A DNA stretch of 48,484 bases, taken from assembly GCA_903850885.1 (NCBI GenBank), contig CAINMU010000046.1, forward strand, positions 1-48,484, in the 5' to 3' direction. This DNA is from an uncultured Opitutia bacterium (GTDB lineage: Bacteria; Verrucomicrobiota; Verrucomicrobiia; Opitutales; UBA953). The notes under the pieces were generated by a model. It had not been told where the DNA came from. It was given only the letters and a program-made list of their open reading frames with translations, and made no database searches. This document shows, in pieces, positions 24,254 through 32,133 of the stretch. The position numbers and the translations under genes were made by a program. Each line of letters opens with the position of its first letter. Position 1 is the first letter of the stretch.

Positions 24254-24260
24254 TTTCCAC

Positions 24261-27074
24261 ATGCCCGCCCGTGTCCTTTCGTTCGTTTTCACCTCAACGC
24301 TTTTGGCCCTAGCGGCTTTTGCTTCGGCCGCTCCCGTCTCCTTTGAGGAAGTGCGCGTGATCTTGGAGGGAAAATGTCTGGAATGTCATAATCCTGATAA
24401 GACCAAAGGAAAGTTATTGATGACTTCGCGCGAAGCCTTCCTCAAAGGCGGCGAGAGCGGCACGACCTTGGTCGCGGGTGATCCCGTTAAGAGCGAGCTG
24501 CTGAAGCGATTGAATCTGCCGAAAGACCACGAGGATATCATGCCCCCCAAGGGCGGCCCGCTGCCTGCGGCCGAAATCGACGTTCTCCGCCGCTGGGTAG
24601 CCGAAGGCGCGACCTGGACGGCAGGCGTCACGTTGGTCGCCAAGAATAAGGCGAAAGAAGAAGCGCTCGCCGATCTGAAACAAAAATTGCCGACCTTGGA
24701 GAAGCTCGAGATTTTTCCCGAAAGTATCAATCTCGAGACGAAGCGGGATTTTCATCGGCTCGTGGTCTTCGCTACCTTTAAAGACGCCACCACGCGCGAT
24801 GTGACGGCTTTCGCCAACCTGCGCATGAGCGACGAGAAGGTCGCCAAGTTCGATGGTTACTCCGTCCACGCCGTCGCCGACAGCGGCAAGACCGAGGTTG
24901 TGGCCGAGCTTGGTGGGCAGACGGCGCGCGCGCCCGTCGCGGTGAAAGACGGACAGAAGGACCGGGCGATTTCTTTCCGACTCGACGTTATGCCAGTCTT
25001 TTTGCGAGCCACTTGTAACAGCGGGGGCTGTCACGGCGCCGCCCGCGGTAAAGATGGCTTCCGGCTTTCCCTTTTCGGCATGGATCCGGATGGCGATTAT
25101 ATCCGTCTGACCCGGGAAATGATCGGCCGTCGCATCAACTTGGCGATTCCGGAGGAAAGCGCCATGGTGGAAAAGACCACGGGTGCGGTTCCGCATTCGG
25201 GTAACAAACTTTACGATGCTGATTCGCAGTATAACAAGGCGATCCTCGAGTGGATCGCCAACGGTGCCAAGGACGACCCGGCGGACATCGCGAAGGTGAC
25301 GGGTATCGAGGTCTTCCCCAAGCAGATCGTCCTCGAAGGCAAGGAGTCCACGCAGCAGATCACCGTCCGGGCGACTTATTCCGACGGTACCGATCGCGAT
25401 GTGACGAAGTTGGCCTTGTTCATGTCCAATAACGATCCGGTCGCTGCGATCAGCAAAGACGGCGTGGTGAAATCGGCCGAACGGGGCGCCGCCTTCATGC
25501 TCGCGCGTTTCAACGTCTTTAGCGTGACCGCCCAGGTCGTGGTCATCCCGAAGGGTTTGGTTTACGAGCGGCCGAAGACCGCCGAGGTCAATTATATCGA
25601 TAAGGCCGTCAATGAACGCCTGCACCGCCTGCGCATCGTGCCCTCGGGCGTCTGTACCGACGAGGAGTTCGTCCGCCGGGTCTATATCGATGTCGTCGGC
25701 CTGTATCCTAAGCCCGAGGAGTTGAAGGCTTTCTTGGAAGACAAGCGCCCCGACAAGCGCCCGCTCTTGGTCGAAGGCCTGTTGCAGCGGAAGGAATTCA
25801 CGGAGTTATGGGTGATGAAGTGGGCGGAATTGCTTCAGATCCGCTCGGGCATCAATGCGGGCAATAATGCACCCCCGTTTTATAAGAATGCCTTGCTCTA
25901 TTATAACTGGCTCGCGGCTGAGATCGGCAAGAACGTCCCGATCAACCAGATCGTAATCGATCTCCTGTCCGCCTCCGGCGGCACGGTTTCGGTGCCCGCT
26001 GTCAATTATTACCAAGGCGAACTCGATCGGCTCAAGATCAGCGAGAATATCGCCCAAGTCTTCATGGGGATGCGGTTGCAGTGCGCCCAATGTCATAACC
26101 ATCCGTTCGACCGCTGGACGATGAACGATTACTATGGGTTTAACGCCTTCTTCGCCCAGATCGGGCGGAAGAATACCGACGACCCTCAGGAGGTGATCGT
26201 CTTCAATAGCAAGGGTGGAGAAACGCAGCATTTCCTGACCAAGAAGAACGTGAAGCCAAAGTTCTTGGGCGGCGAAGAGCCTGAACTCAAGCCGGGCGAA
26301 GACCGGCGTCGCGTGATGGCCGAATGGCTCGCCTCGCCGCGCAACCCGTTTTTTGCCCGCAATATCGCCAATCTGATCTGGGCACACTTCGTCGGTGTCG
26401 GCGTGGTCGACCCGGTGGATGACGTCCGGGTCTCGAATCCGCCCTCCAATCTTGAGCTACTCGACGAACTGGCGCAGCACCTGACGGATTATAAATATGA
26501 CGTGCGTAAACTCGTTCGCGACATCACCGCTTCGGCCGCTTACCAGCGCAGCACCAAGACCAACGACACCAACGCGGGTGACAAACTCAACTTTGCCCGC
26601 GCGCAGGTGCGCCGCGTCCGAGCCGAGGTGCTGCTCGATGCGATTTCTCAGATCACCGAGACCCCAAACAAATTCCAAGGCCTGCCGGTGGGCGCGCGCG
26701 CGGTCCAAATCGCCGACGGGGCGGTCTCGAACTACTTCCTGACCACTTTCGGGCGCTCGAAGCGCGAATCCGTCGCCTCGACCGAGGTGAAAACCGACCC
26801 TAATCTTTCTCAGGCCCTGCACCTCATGAATGGCGATGCCGTGAACGATCGGATCCGTCGCGGCCAGGTCGTCGAAAAGATGATCACGGCCGGTAAGAAG
26901 GACGACGAGATCATCCGGGAGCTTTTCCTCCGGGTGTTCGGTCGCTTGCCGTCCGGTGTCGAGATGAAGTCGGTGACCGACGCAATCGCGACCGAACCGA
27001 CGAACCGTCAGGTGGTGCTCGAAGATGCTTTCTGGGCGCTGATGAACTCCAAGGAGTTTTACTTTAATCACTGA
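24261..27074 (+). CDS. Multidomain cytochrome-like/Ig-like/PSD1 protein
   Basis: A 937-residue exported protein (signal peptide about 1-23). In order: a PSCyt1 domain with CLECH (Cys39, Cys42, His43) and the MPPKGGPLP segment, an Ig-like (BIG2-type) domain (about 150-235), a second Cys/His cluster CNSGGCHG (spacing C-x4-C-H, not the standard C-x2-C-H) near residue 253, another Ig-like domain (about 345-435), then DUF1549 with CAQCHNHPFDRW near residue 610 and a C-terminal DUF1553. The Ig-like domains inserted between cytochrome-type domains mark a distinct PSD1 subclass from the 842-residue protein at 4566-7094. Its start is 7 bp after the PPC gene stop. The reaction is unknown; a periplasmic redox or carbohydrate-related role is inferred from family company. 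Confidence 0.9.
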   Translation: MPARVLSFVFTSTLLALAAFASAAPVSFEEVRVILEGKCLECHNPDKTKGKLLMTSREAFLKGGESGTTLVAGDPVKSELLKRLNLPKDHEDIMPPKGGPLPAAEIDVLRRWVAEGATWTAGVTLVAKNKAKEEALADLKQKLPTLEKLEIFPESINLETKRDFHRLVVFATFKDATTRDVTAFANLRMSDEKVAKFDGYSVHAVADSGKTEVVAELGGQTARAPVAVKDGQKDRAISFRLDVMPVFLRATCNSGGCHGAARGKDGFRLSLFGMDPDGDYIRLTREMIGRRINLAIPEESAMVEKTTGAVPHSGNKLYDADSQYNKAILEWIANGAKDDPADIAKVTGIEVFPKQIVLEGKESTQQITVRATYSDGTDRDVTKLALFMSNNDPVAAISKDGVVKSAERGAAFMLARFNVFSVTAQVVVIPKGLVYERPKTAEVNYIDKAVNERLHRLRIVPSGVCTDEEFVRRVYIDVVGLYPKPEELKAFLEDKRPDKRPLLVEGLLQRKEFTELWVMKWAELLQIRSGINAGNNAPPFYKNALLYYNWLAAEIGKNVPINQIVIDLLSASGGTVSVPAVNYYQGELDRLKISENIAQVFMGMRLQCAQCHNHPFDRWTMNDYYGFNAFFAQIGRKNTDDPQEVIVFNSKGGETQHFLTKKNVKPKFLGGEEPELKPGEDRRRVMAEWLASPRNPFFARNIANLIWAHFVGVGVVDPVDDVRVSNPPSNLELLDELAQHLTDYKYDVRKLVRDITASAAYQRSTKTNDTNAGDKLNFARAQVRRVRAEVLLDAISQITETPNKFQGLPVGARAVQIADGAVSNYFLTTFGRSKRESVASTEVKTDPNLSQALHLMNGDAVNDRIRRGQVVEKMITAGKKDDEIIRELFLRVFGRLPSGVEMKSVTDAIATEPTNRQVVLEDAFWALMNSKEFYFNH

Positions 27075-27085
27075 GTTGTCTTCGC

Positions 27086-30000
27086 ATGTCCTCCTCTTTG
27101 CCGTCCTTTCGTTGGTTGAGTCGCCGTTGTCTGACGTTGGCGGCGACCACGCTCTCCGTGGCTGCGCTCTGGGCGCAAGAAACGGAAAAGCTGACCTACG
27201 ACGACCACGTGCGGCCTTTGCTGGAGAATAAATGTTTCTCCTGTCATAATCCTGATAAGAAGAAGGGCGGCCTCGAACTGACGAGTTACTCCGGTCTCAT
27301 GAACGGCGGGAGCGGCGGCGCCGTCGTCGATGCCGGTAATCCACAAGGCAGCCGACTTTGGACCTGCAGTTCCAAGAAGGAAGAGCCTTACATGCCGCCC
27401 GAAGGGGCACCCCTTGAAGCCAAAGATCTCGCACTGTTATCGAAGTGGATTGCTGGCGGGGTGCTGCAAGCCAAGGGAAGCGTGGCGCGCAAATCAAACC
27501 GTCCCAAAGTCGATCTGACTTTCAACGGTGATGTCGGCAAGCCCAGCGGTCCCGCCGCTCGTCCGGAAAATGTCCTTCTTGAACCCGTGGTCGTCACTCC
27601 GCGCACGACGGCCGTGACCGCGATGGCCGCCAGCCCTTGGACTTCTCTGCTCGCGGTGGCTGGACAGAAACAAATCCTGCTTTACGACACCGACACGAAG
27701 GAGCTCGCCGGTATCCTGCCTTACCCCGAGGGCTACGCTCGTTCGCTTAAATTTAGTTCGAACGGCTCGCTGCTCGTCTTGGGCGGAGGGCGGACCGGTA
27801 AGTTCGGCCATGCTGTTGTTTGGGATGTCAAGACGGGGAAACGCGTGACGGAAGTCGGCAAGGAGTTCGACCAGATCATGTCGGCGGATATTTCGCCGGA
27901 TCACAGCAAGGTCGTGCTAGCGACGAACACTAAGAAAGTGAAATGCTTCGATGTCGCCACCGGCGAACAGCTTTACCTGATCAGTAAGCACACCGAGTGG
28001 GTGACCGGCGCGGATTTCAGCCCGGACGGCATCTTGCTCGCCACTTCCGACCGCAATGGAAATGTTTTCGTCTGGGAGGCCGATAATGGCGGCGAATTTT
28101 ATAATCTGGGCCAACATAAGGGCAGCGTCACCGACCTCTCTTGGCGGGCGGATTCCAATATCCTGGCGAGTTGCGCCGCTGATGGGACGATTTCTACATG
28201 GGAAATGAAGACGGGGAAATTAGTTGCGAATTGGTCCGCCCACGGAGGCAACGTGCAATCGGTATCATTTACGCCAGACGGACGGCTCCTTTCCGGCGGC
28301 GGCGACGGCACCACCGCGATGTGGAGCATCGAGGGTAAGCGGCTTGAGCATCCTCAGGGTATCAAGCAAAACGATCAAGTCGCCCGCGTCGTCGGGCTCT
28401 ACGACTCGAAGGCTTTCGTCTCGAGTAATTGGCTGGGAGAGATCCGTTTCTTCGAGACCGCGACCGGGCGCGAGATCACCCAAGTCTCCAGTAATCCGCC
28501 TAAGATTGCCGATCGCGTGACCATCGCCGAGAAGCGTCTGACCGAATTGGAACCAGCGCTCGCCCCCGCGGAGGCTAATGCGAAGGCCGCTGAAGCCGGC
28601 ATCCCCGCCGCCGAGGCTGCGTTGGCTAAGGTGAAAGTCGACGGCGAACCTGCCGCCAAGAAGCTGGCTGAACATGAGGCCAAGAATGCCGAAGTCGCCA
28701 AGGGACTCGAATATTGGCAGGGCATGTTGAAGAAGGCGGCCAACGCCTTGGACAAAGCCACGGCCACGAAGGGTATCTCCGATTGCCGAGGGGGCCTGAC
28801 CTATCTGGGGCAGGAAATAACCAAGGTTAAACCAGCCGCCACCGCTTTCCGCACCGCCGAAGCCGAGCTTGCCAAGGGCCGGACCGAACTCGCCACCGCC
28901 CAGGCCAAGGCGCGCGACGTCGCCGCCGAGATCGCCGCGCACCGCGAACGCATCGTCACTCTTAAAGCGGCCCAATTCAATGTCGGGGTGCTCTCGGAGA
29001 CCGATAAGCTCGCCAAACTCGAGACCGACATCGCTGATTTAATTACCGCCAAGGCGGATAACGAGGCCGCCAAGATAACGGATGCGGCCCGCATTGAGTC
29101 ATCCCGCAAGACCATCGCCCAGAACCAAGATTTATTGCCCAAGCTCGAGGATGAACTCCTGAAGCTGAAGGCCGAATTCGTAAGCCTAGACAAAACTTTA
29201 TCGCCGCTGCGCCTCGTCGAATCCGAAGCGCAGGGAAAGATCGAAGGCCAGAGCAAGATGATCGAAAGCGAAAGCGAGGCCATTGTCCGGCTCGGCCAAG
29301 ATCGCGATGCGGCGGTGACGGTGATCAAGGCCGCCGTCGAAGCTTATCGCGATAAATATACGAGCCCGCTTAAGGTCCGTCTTACCGAGCTGACGCTGAA
29401 AAGTGACGGCTTAAAGAAACAATCGGCAGCTTTGCACGAGGCTATGACCAAGGCCAAGGTCGCCGCTGCGGATGCCGTGGCGAAGACCGAGGCCGCCCGA
29501 CAGGCGGTCGGGCTGGCCGAGAAGGCTGCGAGCGCTGCGACGGGGGTGCAAGCATCCGCTGTGACGCAAGAAGCCAATGCCGTGCAATCCTTCGCGGTGG
29601 CGCGGCAATTCAAGGCGCTCTTCTCATTCCACTATTTCGCAAAAAAGCAGGAAACGACAGTGCAATTACAGCTGGCCCAAAAAGCTTTAACCGCATCCCA
29701 GCAAGCGTTGGCTACCGCCCAAGTCCAGCAGGCGATTGCAGACCAGGCCCTCGCCGCCGCCAAGGTCATTGACCAATCTCAAAGAGCCAACGCCGCGGCG
29801 GCCCTCGCAGCCTTCGAAATGGCGGAGAAGACGGCCGCGCCGACCTATGCCGAATTAGCGGCAGTGACGAAAGAGCGCTCGATGCGTTTGGCCGAAAGGG
29901 AGAAAATCGCGGCCGGGGCGATCTTAGCGGAAAAAGAATTCGCCGCAAAATTACCTGCCCTGCAGGCGGCTTTACAAAAAGCGAAAGAGGGCATGGCACC

Positions 30001-30310
30001 CTTGGAAAAAGCACTTGCAGCCGTCCACGCCCAGATCGCGGAAGCGGCTAAGCCGGTCGAGGCCAAGCGTCTAGCAGTGGAGGCGGCGACCAAGAATCTT
30101 GAATTGACCAAGAGCGAAAAGGCCAACGCTGAAAAAGCCCTCCTCGCCGCCCAGAAAGACATTCCGCAACGCGACAAGCATCTCGAAGAAATCGCCAAGT
30201 CTTACGCCGAACTCACTCCTCAGGTCGAACCGCTGAAGGTCAAGGTGAAGGCTGCGCAGGACCAGTATCTTGCGATGCTGCCCAAGCACGAAGTCGCGAA
30301 AAAGAATTAG
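27086..30310 (+). CDS. Cytochrome c-type domain, WD40 propeller and long coiled coil in one protein
   Basis: 1074 residues with a signal-like N-terminus (about 1-30), a PSCyt1 domain with CFSCH (Cys50, Cys53, His54) and MPPEGAPLE, then WD40 repeats over about residues 165-465 (for example DFSPDGILLATSDRNGNVFVWE and SFTPDGRLLSGGGDGTTAMWS), and finally about 600 residues of Ala/Glu/Lys-rich coiled coil (about 475-1070). The N-terminal two modules occur together in PVC bacteria; the coiled-coil tail is unusually long and could form a rod or scaffold. It is the last gene of the DUF1501-PPC-PSD1 series, 11 bp after the PSD1 stop, so it likely docks or organises the other exported proteins. It is followed by a repeat-rich spacer. 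Confidence 0.85.
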   Translation: MSSSLPSFRWLSRRCLTLAATTLSVAALWAQETEKLTYDDHVRPLLENKCFSCHNPDKKKGGLELTSYSGLMNGGSGGAVVDAGNPQGSRLWTCSSKKEEPYMPPEGAPLEAKDLALLSKWIAGGVLQAKGSVARKSNRPKVDLTFNGDVGKPSGPAARPENVLLEPVVVTPRTTAVTAMAASPWTSLLAVAGQKQILLYDTDTKELAGILPYPEGYARSLKFSSNGSLLVLGGGRTGKFGHAVVWDVKTGKRVTEVGKEFDQIMSADISPDHSKVVLATNTKKVKCFDVATGEQLYLISKHTEWVTGADFSPDGILLATSDRNGNVFVWEADNGGEFYNLGQHKGSVTDLSWRADSNILASCAADGTISTWEMKTGKLVANWSAHGGNVQSVSFTPDGRLLSGGGDGTTAMWSIEGKRLEHPQGIKQNDQVARVVGLYDSKAFVSSNWLGEIRFFETATGREITQVSSNPPKIADRVTIAEKRLTELEPALAPAEANAKAAEAGIPAAEAALAKVKVDGEPAAKKLAEHEAKNAEVAKGLEYWQGMLKKAANALDKATATKGISDCRGGLTYLGQEITKVKPAATAFRTAEAELAKGRTELATAQAKARDVAAEIAAHRERIVTLKAAQFNVGVLSETDKLAKLETDIADLITAKADNEAAKITDAARIESSRKTIAQNQDLLPKLEDELLKLKAEFVSLDKTLSPLRLVESEAQGKIEGQSKMIESESEAIVRLGQDRDAAVTVIKAAVEAYRDKYTSPLKVRLTELTLKSDGLKKQSAALHEAMTKAKVAAADAVAKTEAARQAVGLAEKAASAATGVQASAVTQEANAVQSFAVARQFKALFSFHYFAKKQETTVQLQLAQKALTASQQALATAQVQQAIADQALAAAKVIDQSQRANAAAALAAFEMAEKTAAPTYAELAAVTKERSMRLAEREKIAAGAILAEKEFAAKLPALQAALQKAKEGMAPLEKALAAVHAQIAEAAKPVEAKRLAVEAATKNLELTKSEKANAEKALLAAQKDIPQRDKHLEEIAKSYAELTPQVEPLKVKVKAAQDQYLAMLPKHEVAKKN

Positions 30311-30319
30311 GCTGAAGCA

Positions 30320-30347
30320 GGGCTTAGGGTAGGGATAGGGGCAGGGG
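30320..30347 (+). other. G-run tract downstream of the operon
   Basis: Five G-runs (30320-30322, 30327-30329, 30332-30334, 30338-30341, 30344-30347) with 2-4 nt loops, in TAGGG-type spacing like the 16.07-kb tract. It lies 9 bp past the stop of the cytochrome-WD40 gene. Confidence 0.5.
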
Positions 30348-30367
30348 TAGGTAATCAATCGCTCAAA

Positions 30368-30405
30368 GGGAAACCGGAGACCGGATGATTGCTGGGGGGC
30401 ATTTT
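30368..30405 (+). repeat. ACCGGAGACCGG block, copy a
   Basis: Contains ACCGGAGACCGGATGATTG followed by a G-run and GCATTTT. It is nearly identical to 30543-30578 and to the inverted copy at 10557-10591. Confidence 0.8.
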
Positions 30406-30519
30406 CAGGTCTCAGGTCTCGGCCATCGGGTGTCTGGTTTAGGTATTCAGGTTCGGGTGCAGGTCCCGGGGCTGGCTCCCGAACCTGTTCCTGTACCTGT
30501 AGCCGAGACCTGAAACCTG
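30406..30519. repeat. Long nested inverted repeat
   Basis: The outer arms 30406-30423 (CAGGTCTCAGGTCTCGGC) and 30502-30519 match at 17 of 18 positions as inverted copies. The inner arms 30448-30457 (CAGGTTCGGG) and 30478-30487 are a perfect 10-bp pair. It could act as a terminator-like or protective hairpin for the operon ending at 30310. Confidence 0.75.
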
Positions 30520-30542
30520 GAAATCAGTGGTACGGATAGATA

Positions 30543-30670
30543 CAAACCGGAGACCGGATGATTGGCTGGGGCATTTTTAGGTAGGGCTGACTGGCCCGGT
30601 CAGCCGCGGTTGAGCGGGCCGCTCAACCCTACCCAATGCACCGCAGAACTCGTTACGGTTTCCGGTCTCC
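30543..30670. repeat. Two-hairpin core element, copy 3, framed by ACCGGAGACCGG arms
   Basis: The framing arms GGAGACCGG 30549-30557 and CCGGTCTCC 30662-30670 are inverted copies. The core outer stem is GGTAG 30580-30584 with CTACC 30629-30633. Hairpin 1 (30585-30605) has left arm GGCTGACTG, loop GCC and one G-T wobble. Hairpin 2 (30608-30628) has left arm GGTTGAGCG, loop GGC and a perfect stem. The linker is only 2 nt. This is the most compact copy. Confidence 0.78.
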
Positions 30671-30746
30671 CTTGTTGTTCGATATCTTTCCCGCAGAGAA
30701 GGGTGGTTTGACTCACCCCAGACCTGGCCCTAGCCCTTTCTCCCCC

Positions 30747-31976
30747 ATGCTCTCTCGTCGTCGTTTCCTGGAATCTACCTTTGTCGCCGCCATCGCCGCC
30801 TCGCTGGGCGCCGCCGAAGGCAAGCGGGCGCCGCGCGTCGTTCTACGCTCTTCCTGGCAGACCGTAAACATTGGTGATATCGCTCATACGCCCGGCATGC
30901 TGGCTTTACTGGAGAAATATTTTCCGGAAGCCGTGATCACCCTCTGGCCTTCTAACGTCGATAATGGCGTGAAGGAAATGCTGGCGGTGCGCTTCCCGAA
31001 ATTGCAATTCGTCGGACCCAAGCCCGACGTCGCCAAGCTTTACGCCGAGAACGATTTCCTCCTGCACGGTTCCGGGCCCTCGTTGGTCGGTGAAAAACAG
31101 ATCGCCCAATGGCGTAAGCAAGGGCCGAAGCCCTATGGCGTGCTCGGCATCACGCAGGGCAAGCCAGCGGCCGAGACCGTTGAGATCCTCAACGGTGCCA
31201 CCTTCGTCTACTTCCGGGATTCAGTCTCGCTCGAGGCCGCCAAGGCTGGCGGCGTGAAGTGTCCCGTGATGGAGTTTGGTCCGGATGGTGCATTCGCGAC
31301 CGACATGCGTAACGAGGAGAAAGCCGAGGACTTCCTGCACGGATGGGGCCTCGAGCGTGGTAAGTTCCTCTGCTGCATTCCGCGCTATCGCAGCACGCCT
31401 TATTGGACGATTCATAAGGAGCGCGCTTTTGATCCTGTTAAACAAAAGCGGAACGATGAATTAAAGGAGCATGACCACGCGCAGCTCCGAGCCGCGATTA
31501 TCCAAATCGTGAGGCAGACTGACCTCAAGGTGCTCATCTGCCCCGAGGACCGCACCCAGATGATTTTAGGTAAGGAGATCCTTTTCGACAAGCTGCCCGA
31601 TGATGTAAAAGACCGCGTCGTGTGGCGTCAGGATTACTGGCTGACCGACGAAGCGCTGAGCGTCTACGTCCGCAGTGCGGGCCTTTTCGGCAACGAGATG
31701 CACTCGCCCATCATGTGCGTCGGCAATGGTATCCCCGCGATCGTCTGCCGCTGGGCTGAACAAACTTCCAAAGGGAATATGTGGAAAGACATCGGCCTCT
31801 CCGAGTGGCTTTTCGACCTCGATGATGAGCCGCAACTCGCGGGCATCGTCCCGGCCGTGCTCGCCATGGCCAAGGATCCGGTTTCGGCAAAAGCGAAGGT
31901 CGCTCGTGCCCAAGCCATTTTGCACGAGCGTCAGGCCGCGGCCCTTGGTCAGGTCCGAAAAGCTTGCTTGCAGTGA
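30747..31976 (+). CDS. Polysaccharide pyruvyl transferase family protein, Tat-exported
   Basis: A 409-residue protein with a twin-arginine signal (SRRRFLES, then AAIAASLGAA). The body matches the polysaccharide pyruvyl transferase fold: SWQTVNIGDIAHTPGML near residue 37 is the N-terminal 'NxGD' motif, DFLLHGSGPS the second-strand motif, VYFRDSVSLE the family's 'R-D-x-x-S' motif, and GNEMHSPIMCVGNGIPAIV the C-terminal donor-site motif with His. Classical members add pyruvate ketals to polysaccharides in the cytoplasm, so a Tat-exported version is unusual and its donor is unclear. The ATG at 30747 opens the signal; the reading from 30636 begins inside the repeat element and is rejected. It is transcribed alone, between the repeat spacer and the RND pump cluster. 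Confidence 0.86.
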   Translation: MLSRRRFLESTFVAAIAASLGAAEGKRAPRVVLRSSWQTVNIGDIAHTPGMLALLEKYFPEAVITLWPSNVDNGVKEMLAVRFPKLQFVGPKPDVAKLYAENDFLLHGSGPSLVGEKQIAQWRKQGPKPYGVLGITQGKPAAETVEILNGATFVYFRDSVSLEAAKAGGVKCPVMEFGPDGAFATDMRNEEKAEDFLHGWGLERGKFLCCIPRYRSTPYWTIHKERAFDPVKQKRNDELKEHDHAQLRAAIIQIVRQTDLKVLICPEDRTQMILGKEILFDKLPDDVKDRVVWRQDYWLTDEALSVYVRSAGLFGNEMHSPIMCVGNGIPAIVCRWAEQTSKGNMWKDIGLSEWLFDLDDEPQLAGIVPAVLAMAKDPVSAKAKVARAQAILHERQAAALGQVRKACLQ

Positions 31977-32133
31977 GGTTTAGGCGGCGGGCAGATGACG
32001 TTTTAATGTAACCTTAACCTTGGTTCATGCTTTGACACCGTGAACGCGTTTCGACAAGGTTTCGCTACGGCTCAGTCGCCCGAATTTATTCGAAGTGCGC
32101 CAGTTTATTTTCACCCATCGCCCTAAGTATTCC

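Noticed and set aside
24414-25625. Minus-strand 403-codon open frame inside the Ig-like/PSD1 gene
   Set aside because: It is antisense to strongly supported domains (PSCyt1, Ig-like) and shows His/Arg/Asp-rich noise rather than a fold.
30636-30746. 37-residue N-terminal extension of the pyruvyl transferase-like protein
   Set aside because: It would start within the repeat element and run through the GGTCTCC arm before the Tat signal; the ATG at 30747 opens the signal.
32032-32037. TTGACA as a -35 for the first RND pump
   Set aside because: No reasonable -10 lies 16-18 nt downstream, so I do not call a promoter. A direct repeat TAACCT-TAACCT at 32009-32020 was noted but is too short to interpret.
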